Shown here: in pieces, positions 56,667 through 64,000 of the stretch
How positions within the stretch are numbered: position 1 is the stretch's first letter
How the letters are laid out: every line of letters begins with the position of its first letter
Source: Pocillopora verrucosa
Taxonomy: Eukaryota > Cnidaria > Anthozoa > Scleractinia > Pocilloporidae
Assembly: GCF_036669915.1 (NCBI RefSeq)
Contig: NC_089322.1
Coordinates: 15,313,678-15,377,677 of the forward strand
Length of the DNA: 64,000 nucleotides
Direction of reading: 5' to 3'
The notes under the pieces: model-generated
Seen by the model: only the letters and a program-made list of their open reading frames with translations
Database searches by the model: none
What the model was told of the DNA's origin: nothing
Translations under genes and position numbers: made by a program

Positions 56667-59557
56667 ATGAAGGAATCTGTCACGAAAGTTTTATCGTCTC
56701 TGATTGTTATTGCCTGGGTGTCATCAAATGTGGAAACCACTGAATGCAGGTTGAACAAGAGCCACAAGAAAAGTAAGAGGAGAAATTTGTTTTTTTTGTA
56801 GGAAGGAAATTTGTGAAGCTGCTGTTTCATGGCAAAATTTGCTTTGTGAAGATCTCTTAAACTTTGAATCTACATGTAACTATCATCGCCGAGTTATTCC
56901 AGGACACTGATTGAATTTCAGTGACATTTACTCTCTTGTTTTACTTTTAATTTATAGTTAAATATGGTTGGGATACTACCGGTTATAAACTTTCAATATT
57001 ATTCTCATCTTTATTATTTGATGTTATAAGGTTCTATGAGGTATCACAATTTCCTACCACAACTTAATATTTTATGAAAATGGAAAAAAATTGTCCATCA
57101 TTCAAGATCTGATTTTTATTTCATAACTGCCAGATATTAAGTAAATCTCTAGTAGCGAACTGCTTTTGTTCGTAGAAGAACGAAAAGACACCTTATTACG
57201 CAATTACCTGATTGACTTTTGATGAAAGGCGAAAACATACGCTCCCTCGTAATAATAATAACAAGTATCATTACATATTGTAGATATCAGGGTAATGAAG
57301 TCGTGACTATGATGATATCATTTCACTGCAATACACTGATTTCATATCACTTTTTGAATTGAGTTGTCCAATCAGAAAGACTTTCTTGCTAAGCCACTTT
57401 GATAATTTGTATTCTCATAATTAACGTTGACGCTAAATTGGATCGAAAAAGCTTTTTCTTTTCAGTTTTGTCAACCATCTTACACTGTTTACTTTCGCTC
57501 GTTTCTGACTTTACTCTCGACAATTCAGCGTAACCCGTTCTGTTTCACGATCTATCAACTCTTTTCCATTCTGACTTTAGGTTACAAAAATGTTACACTT
57601 ACTAGATAAGGAGATCCACACCCATGTACGAAATTTAGTGCGGGTTGTCAAGGCTTGCACACTTTCTACAAAGATTCGTGGGCTCTGATTTCCTTTCAAA
57701 CGTGGGTTACTTGACAATCATTCCCCTCATTCCCTTCGCGCTGGACGCCCTAGAAATACCTGTTTAGATACACCATTGTTCGCAGAATTGATTTTTTTTA
57801 TTTCATGCAGCAATGCATCCTGCTACAATCTTCGAAGATACTTAAGCGTTAGCGAAATAACAACTTGCTTGATAAACAGCTAATAATATAACAAAATAAC
57901 AAAATTACTTTTGAGCATAGAAACGCTTCACGGCAATAAACCCATGAAGATAACGGACCCATATGTAACTTAATATTCATCTTTCAATAGGAAATGATTA
58001 TTCAAACCGCACCAACAACAGATCTTACGAAGCCTTTATCGAGGATGATGCGCAGACTCGAGCAGTGCCTGCTCCACTCTTGGTCTTCACTAATCCTCAC
58101 CAGCCTTGCTACACTCAATTTTTCGCTAATGGAATCCCACCCGTAGGTCTGCGAACGGGACACAATTTAGGGAATATAAAATATATTTGCCAGCAATTTA
58201 GTGGTGTAGTTTATTACGCAACGATGTTTGACGAAAGGCAAGGCATTGCTGTGTTCTCAGCCTACGTATTGACACCAACAAACGTGAATTTCAACACCAA
58301 TAATCTTGCTCGCCAGCCACATTGGAGGCGATCAAAAGGTAAATACACGGAAATTAAATGTAAAAGGTGATATTGGTCGGCTTTTCAGTAAGCAGGTCTC
58401 TCTCCCTGACCCCCTACTCGTATCACCTCATTTTCTGATTTTCCCGCAAAAATGTGCTTTTTTTTTTCTTTTTATGTCTGTTCGTTCCTCCGGTCGTCCA
58501 TACGTGTGTCTATCTGCCTGTCCACCTGTCAGTCTGTCTGTCTGCCGTCTGAGCGTCTGTCTGTCTCTCCATTTGTCCATCTGTCTGTGTACTGTACGAG
58601 TGTCTGCCTACTGTGTCTGTCTGCTGTCTGAGTGCCTGTCTGTCTCTCCATTTATCCATCTGTCTGTCTGCTTTCTGAAGAGGTTGGGTTTTTGTATGTC
58701 GGGAAAGACCTTGACGATACTTGATTACACTGTTTCCTGACCGTCCCATACTCTTCTGACAAATAGAGACTCGAAATCGTCTGTCTTTGTGGCCATCTAC
58801 CAGCCCGATTGTCTCGCTATTGGTAGGTCTATTTGTAAGTCCTTCTCTAGGTCCGTCAGTTGGTATTTTCTCCATCTGTCCGTTCGTCTGTGCTGCCTTT
58901 CTGACTGCATGATGGCGTCTGTTGGAGAACTAACCTAATCAGTAACTGTATCCTCACATTCAAGGTATAGGCACACATGGAAGCACTCCAATATATCAAA
59001 CTCAGGGTCAGCAAATCGACAAAGGTCACCTCGTCCCTGGGGCCACATACTCCAGCACTAGAGACAGCGCTTGTTCCACTTATGTCTACACCAACGCTGT
59101 ACCCCAATATCGTACCTTCAACCGCGGCTTATGGGCTCAGTTTGAGGCGAGGATACGAGCGTTCGCTCCGCAATGCACGGGCAATGGCGGACGTTTGTAC
59201 CTGTTGACAGGTGCCTCGTTCCTTCACATTCAAACCACCGCTCCAGGAGTGAACGCACCTCCTGTGGCCCAGTTGGGTCCAGCAGGGAGGCGCAACGTTT
59301 GTCCAGCGATATCTATTCCAAATTCGATGTGGACCGCTGGCTGTTGTGTGCTTCCAGGTGGGGTGCGAAGCTTTGCAGTGTTTGGGAACAACGTACCAAA
59401 CGCAGCGCAGAGCTTGACTCAGCAAATGCCCGTTGCATCACTAGAAAACATTTTATTGCAAGATGTTGTGCATCACGGCATGGGGGGACAACCGTTCAGC
59501 CTCTTTCCCGCATGGAATGGAGCTTGCTCACTGTCCCACAATAACGTAGTGATATAA
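56667..59557 (+). CDS. Type II secreted DNA/RNA non-specific endonuclease, copy 2
   Basis: Exons 56667-56772, 57991-58338 and 58965-59557, phase 1, give 348 residues. Exon 1: MKESVTKVLSSLIVIAWV signal peptide, donor A|GTAAGA. Exon 2 is the longest in the family here, with an insert of about 20 residues (TNNRSYEAF..EDDAQTR) before PPVGLRTGHNLGNIKYICQQ and YYATMFDERQGIAVFSAYVLT. Exon 3: IDKGHLVPGATYS (His about residue 173), YTNAVPQYRTFNRGLW, FEARIRAFA, MWTAGCC, SFAVFGNN. The tail is uncharged (NNVVI). AATAAA at 59613-59618. It is the most divergent member, at the edge of the array and outside the repeated blocks, so perhaps the oldest lineage. Confidence 0.87.
58480..58690 (+). repeat. TGTC/CTGT minisatellite in intron 2
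   Basis: Imperfect CTGTCTGTCTGCC and CTCTCCATTTGTCCATCTGT repeats, two units of the longer pattern. Open frames on both strands here (Ser/Leu/Cys-rich or Arg/Asp/Gln-rich) are products of the repeat. Confidence 0.75.
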
Positions 59558-60671
59558 GAAATCGCCACGGCAATTGTAGTTGAAATATAGAGCGACTATT
59601 TATCTATTCGGAAATAAAACTGAAAAGAAAGTGAAGTAATAAAGTCACACAGACAACAGGAAAGCAAGATTAGGACTTGCCGTGTCGTATTTAGTACACC
59701 TCATTGCTTGCTTCATGTCAGAGGCAGTAAACGGGTCATCAAGTAAGTAAGTCACGGTGTTAAAAAATGTTGCTAATATCTATTCCCTGAAATAAATATC
59801 TAGAACGTTTCAATTCTCGCACAGATTGAAATTTTTGGGCCAAATTTGATCCAATTGCACATGTCCGACATTTGACCCCTGTGTTACGTCAATGACAATT
59901 GAAACTTCATGTTTTCTAAAACATTTTAATTATATACGTCTTCAAACAATTCAGGGTTTTATTCCTTTGATTTACGGGACTCGTCGCGTGGAATAGTCCA
60001 GGTCTATTTCCTTTCCTCCTCAAATCTCTACATTCAAGGCGAATTCTTCTCCCCTCGCGAACAGCAATACATATGAACCCAGCTTGGCAATCTTTCGAGG
60101 CCTTCTCTTTATCGTTGCATGCTTAAAGGATAGAAAAAAAAAACGCGGTTTAATTGTGATGGTTAAGATTGCGGATGAAAATACAGGAACGATTGTATAT
60201 ATCTCGGCAGTCTATAACCCTTTACACCCAAACATCAGTATGCATATTCTCCATACTGTTCTCTATATATTTCCTGAGTAGCTGACAAGGAGAATTTGTT
60301 TAGCAATCAAGAGCTTCTAGGTGATCATTTCCTCTATTGTCATGATCATGATCTCAAATGAAAGAGTCAGCAGTATAATTGTCAGACGAAACTAGATGTT
60401 TGTCATTCTTAGGGTTAAAATTTTAGTCCTGTTTGTTAACAGAATGGTGAGTTTTAGATCCATGTTTGTTTCTAAATACGTGTGACTGAAAAGGTCAAGG
60501 GGTCACGTGACCAGACTCCAGCAGTCATGTTCGCCGTTTGCCGTCCACGTTTTATTTTCGGGCACAGCAGTTTCAGGTACTTGAGCTCCCTCAACGCCTC
60601 TTCTATTCCTGTTCGAAAGTGCTCACGTATGGCCTATAAGTATAAGTAAGGTGAAGTCTTTTCTTCATAAC

Positions 60672-60887
60672 CAGGAGCCCATTATCCGGAGCTTCAATCT
60701 TCCATACTTACCCTCTGAGTCAACCCTGTCCCGTATCTTTTTTATTTATAGAAGCACCTCCCACGGGTTTTTTCGCGGGTGTTTACATAATAGCCAATCA
60801 TAAGAGAGCTACACATGCAAACCGCACGAACGTATTTCAATAATGGCGAAAAGCGTTAACCATTTTTTTCCGGGTAATGGGCTCCTG
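60672..60887. mobile_element. Short TIR element (MITE-like)
   Basis: The ends are 18-bp inverted repeats CAGGAGCCCATTATCCGG and CCGGGTAATGGGCTCCTG with one mismatch. CAG..CTG ends and a size of 216 bp fit a hAT-type MITE, but no clean 8-bp target duplication is seen. Confidence 0.5.
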
Positions 60888-61223
60888 TCCTAACCAATCC
60901 GTTTGGAGCGCTGGGAAACCAATCTTTTAGCCACAGTTTGTGTTTGAAATGAAGGACCTCCATTTTTTGTGTAATTCAAGATGGCGGCGAACATGTTGTT
61001 TTTTTCAGTCGAAGGCCGACGTCGATCTAAAAAACTTAAAGTCTCAAAACTTTTAACTTCTGACCACCAATTGTTAACTAGTTTTGTGTTTGCGGTAATC
61101 ACACCAAACGGGGATCTAAAACTCTCTAAAAGCATCGTTTACGATACTTCGTAAAGGCACATCGCTGGAACTCTTTTTACCTAGATGAAAAAAAAAAACA
61201 GTGAATAGCAAATTAAAATTGTT

Positions 61224-61229
<6 letters not shown>

Positions 61230-61274
<45 letters not shown>
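61230..61274. repeat. (AT)n microsatellite
   Basis: Uninterrupted AT dinucleotides for about 45 bp. Confidence 0.9.
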
Positions 61275-61278
<4 letters not shown>

Positions 61279-62938
61279 ATTGACATCATTTTGTGAGCAA
61301 TTTGTTGTCTTCTTTCGCTCTGTGGAAGAGGAAAAGTTAAGGACCGTTCGTTATATATCTTATCGCCAAGGGCCTTTAATGGTCTTTTGCCCTCCCTCCT
61401 CCCCTCGGGTCAGTTTTCAGTTTTCTACATTCCCCCCCTTAGACACGATATGAATAAAACGTAAGTAGTAAACTGGTGTAGGTGCACCAAAATTACCATA
61501 AACGTCTTAACCTGTAAACTCCCAAATTCTCATTAGTAATTCTCCTTACTGTCTGCCACATAGTTTTTGTGATGTTAGTTTGGAGAATTTGGTGTTGGAT
61601 CAACTAATAATCCCCTAATAAATATTTTTCTTTATTCCCATTACCTGTTTCCTTGATATTGTATTGATATTGTTAGGAGAAGTTTTATCTTGGTCACTCA
61701 TGGTAGTTAAAGGGTCAAAAGCCCTTCAGAAATTCCACGATGATTACCAGAGGTTTGAGGAGAAAGCTTTTCCATGCGGAAAACGTGCGAAAAGAAAACG
61801 ATTTATTTACAAGCTTGCGAGAAACGCACGTTCGTGCGTAGGCGTCGAGGGCTCTTTAACTTTTTTCCGTACTCTCGCGATTTCGATTTGTGTGAATGGC
61901 ATACGCCTTTGAAAAAACCTGGAATTTGATATGGAACTACGTTTAAGGTGTTTTTATATTGTCGTGTAAGTTTTGCCGTACGCAAAACGTGCGTGAAAGG
62001 ATAAGAGTTAAGTAAATAGGTCTGGGAAGTATTAGAGGAGATGCTTAGAATGAAATGGGAGAGGATGAATTAAAATATTGTACAATTATTCACCGAAGTG
62101 GAGGTGAATAGTACTTGCAGTTTGCTTCTGAACTAGCCAATTAGCGCGCATGAAAATCACTATTCACTTGAGTGGTATATACTAAGATCAAGTACTGCTA
62201 TCGGATAGTCAATGTAGGTAAATGCATGAGAAAAAAAACCATAAGAATACAATTATTGCTCTGACAACTTCAAAAGGAAATATTTCAAACTCTGGGTTCA
62301 ACAGTATTATGATGTATTATTGTGTTAAAGACCGTTGCCCGACAATCAAGCACTGTGAAACCTGTGCCAAATTTATCATAACAGCCGACTGACAACCAGG
62401 GAAAAAAAAGAATGATTGGCGTAAAATTATCACCACAGTCAAATATAGTAGGAAATGCACGTTTGAGTCACGTCGCGGTTGGTTTCTTTCATTTATTTCT
62501 AAAGTTGAAGCTCACCCATAAGGTTCATTTTAAAAATCATATGATGAAAATCTTTCGGAAATAAGGAACCAGTTATTGTCATGTTTTTTAAAAGATCATT
62601 GTAACTGGTTGTTATCTTATTGTTCTGCGAAAGTGTATGACTTTTTCCCAATACCACGAACCCATAGAGGGGAAAGGAGAATTAAGGAAAACCATTTTGG
62701 GTGTTAGCGATAATTTTTTAAACTACACAGAAGGTTAAGTAGGATTCTCAGCCTGAATGCGACTTAACCTGACGTAAGCGGCCTTTTTTTATTTTATCTA
62801 GTTTGTAGCTTATATTCTTATAGAATGTCACGAGCGCCCGCCTGGTAGCACGTGTTAATACTGATCTCCGGAAAATCTTGGATTTTACTCATTATTTCTA
62901 CGCAAAAGAACCCTGTTGTATGAGAAGTGTTCTCCAGT

Positions 62939-64000
62939 ATGGCAGCCATCTATACGAGCTCCTTTCTAAGGTCTTTATCTTCCTCAATCCAAACTAACAA
63001 CCGTCTTGCACCAGACTTATGGCAACGCTTGACCTCCCTTGGTCTATCTAGAGTTAAGCCTACACGTCGTGGCCTTCGTGGTGGTAACAGGAGGAGGCAA
63101 GTCCTACCGAGACCCGGTACGGTGCTGGAATCTTCCATGGGACAGCCCTTGTCCAGCTATGGCAGTTTTCTAGCCGACTTCCCTGGCGAAAAGGTAAACC
63201 TCAATGGCGAGAGTAATTTACATACTGCTCCGTCTTCCACATTAAATATTCAGATTGACACCTTACAGCGTGTTGGAATAAACAACGATTCCATTCCGGT
63301 GATCAAGCCTCGAAATCGCCTGCGGGATCGGCCTTCTGGTCCCCAGCGCCCCCCGGGCGTGCGCGGGCGAAACCTTTCACGTTTTGCCCCTATAATTCCA
63401 TCGAATCAGGGGAAAGAAAACTCAGTGTTTGGCCTTAGTGCACTACTCGCTAACACCATGTCACTAGCACCCAAGATTGACGAGGTTCGTTCTGTTGTCC
63501 TGGATCTAAAACCTAATTTAGGGTTCTTTACCGAGACGTGGTTAAGAGAGACAATCTGTGACTCACTGCTGCAGATCCCAGGCTACTCATTTATCCATCG
63601 TGACCGCACCACAGACCATCACGGCGGTGTTGGCCTCTACATCGAGAATTCTATCAAATTCAAGCACCTAGAAAAACTGTCGGATCCTGACATCGAGGCA
63701 CTGTGGGCGTGGCTACGACCCAGCCGACTTCCACGCGGAGTTCTCTGTATCGTCGCGGGTGTCATATACCATCCACACTTCAACAACAGCATCAGAGATG
63801 CAGCACTTGTGAACTATCTGTCTGCATCCCTCACTTCTTTGGAAGGAGAGTACTCCAGTTGCGGTTTCCTGTTGTGCGGCGATTTCAACCGCCTAAATAC
63901 TCGCCGTTTGACCACCCAATTCAAGCTGGAGCAACTAGTAGATAAGCCCACAAGGGGTGACCAAATCTTGGACTTATTGCTTACTAACCTTCCACAGCTC
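62939..64000 (+). CDS. Non-LTR retrotransposon protein, N-terminal part with apurinic-type endonuclease domain (cut by window edge)
   Basis: The frame is open from ATG 62939 to the last base, 354 codons, with no stop. Residues about 1-160 are basic and low in known motifs (GGNRRR, RPPGVRGRNLSRF). From about residue 161 there is an exonuclease-endonuclease-phosphatase domain: LANTMSLAPKIDEVR, FFTETWL with the catalytic Glu, GYSFIHRDRTTDHHGGVGLYI, VIYHPHFNNS and LLCGDFNRL. This domain nicks target DNA for LINE insertion. The style is that of CR1/L2/Rex-like elements; reverse transcriptase should follow beyond 64000. No lesion is seen, so the copy may be young. Confidence 0.85.
   Translation, partial: MAAIYTSSFLRSLSSSIQTNNRLAPDLWQRLTSLGLSRVKPTRRGLRGGNRRRQVLPRPGTVLESSMGQPLSSYGSFLADFPGEKVNLNGESNLHTAPSSTLNIQIDTLQRVGINNDSIPVIKPRNRLRDRPSGPQRPPGVRGRNLSRFAPIIPSNQGKENSVFGLSALLANTMSLAPKIDEVRSVVLDLKPNLGFFTETWLRETICDSLLQIPGYSFIHRDRTTDHHGGVGLYIENSIKFKHLEKLSDPDIEALWAWLRPSRLPRGVLCIVAGVIYHPHFNNSIRDAALVNYLSASLTSLEGEYSSCGFLLCGDFNRLNTRRLTTQFKLEQLVDKPTRGDQILDLLLTNLPQL

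Larger units (their letters stand above)
59558..62938. other. Gene-poor region right of the array
   Basis: Apart from the poly(A) signal of the preceding gene, a 216-bp inverted-repeat element and an (AT)n run, no coding sequence is recognised. Short open frames (60084-60281, 60890-61135, 61664-61912) lack family features. Confidence 0.5.

Noticed and set aside
58306-58875. Long open frames on both strands rich in Cys/Leu/Ser or Arg/Asp
   Set aside because: They are translations of the CTGT minisatellite in intron 2 of the gene at 56667.
61664-61912. 82-codon frame in the gene-poor right region
   Set aside because: No recognisable motif, no splice context, no repeat of it elsewhere in the window; cannot be supported as a gene.
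1-64000. CRISPR array or bacterial operon
   Set aside because: No regularly spaced direct repeats, no ribosome-binding-site-led gene strings; the window is eukaryotic with spliced genes.

Overview
This is a eukaryotic, AT-rich animal window, most likely from a cnidarian (probably an anthozoan such as a coral). The genes have short exons with GT..AG introns, the intergenic DNA is repeat-rich, and the interspersed elements are a tRNA-derived SINE, a Penelope-like element and a CR1/L2-type LINE. The taxon is an inference from gene and repeat style and was not tested by a database search.

From about 0.6 to 59.6 kb the window holds one tandem array of secreted DNA/RNA non-specific endonucleases (ENDOD1/EndoG-type, NUC fold, PF01223-like). 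Each complete gene has three exons: a signal-peptide exon of about 100 bp, a middle exon of 285-348 bp, and a last exon carrying the [RK]GH catalytic motif, the TNAxPQ motif, the metal-site Asn (FN/LN xG) and a WTAGCC motif. Every intron is phase 1. Three gene types occur. Type A has an acidic poly-Glu tail. Type I has a short basic tail (KRRRED). Type II has no charged tail and reads KGH in place of RGH.

The array is built from repeating blocks in the order [type A] - [orphan MEGP exon] - [type I, one or more] - [type II or its orphan first exon]. Block 1 (about 0.6-15.9 kb) has a type A pseudogene, a gutted type I locus, an intact type I gene and a type II exon-3 pseudogene. Block 2 (about 15.9-30.8 kb) has a type A relic, a type I gene without exon 1, a type II exon-1 relic, two intact type I genes and another type II relic. 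Block 3 (about 30.8-38.5 kb) has a type A fragment, an orphan exon, an intact type I gene and a type II relic. Block 4 (about 38.5-55.5 kb) has the only intact type A gene, an orphan exon, an intact type I gene and an intact type II gene. A second intact type II gene follows at 56.7-59.6 kb.

Intact by reading are five type I genes (10.8, 24.2, 27.1, 34.2 and 48.2 kb), one type A (40.0 kb) and two type II (53.0 and 56.7 kb). One more type I copy (19.9 kb) has open exons 2 and 3 but no first exon. The products should be secreted nucleases acting outside the cell or in the secretory/lysosomal route, for example in digestion, mucus or defence; the role is inferred.

Mobile DNA includes fold-back elements with 13-16 bp target duplications, a 3.3 kb TIR transposon inside an intron of the type A gene, an inverted pair of Penelope copies (51.2-52.8 kb) and, at the right edge, a LINE reading frame open for 354 codons that runs off the window. 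Nothing gene-like was recognised between 59.6 and 62.9 kb.
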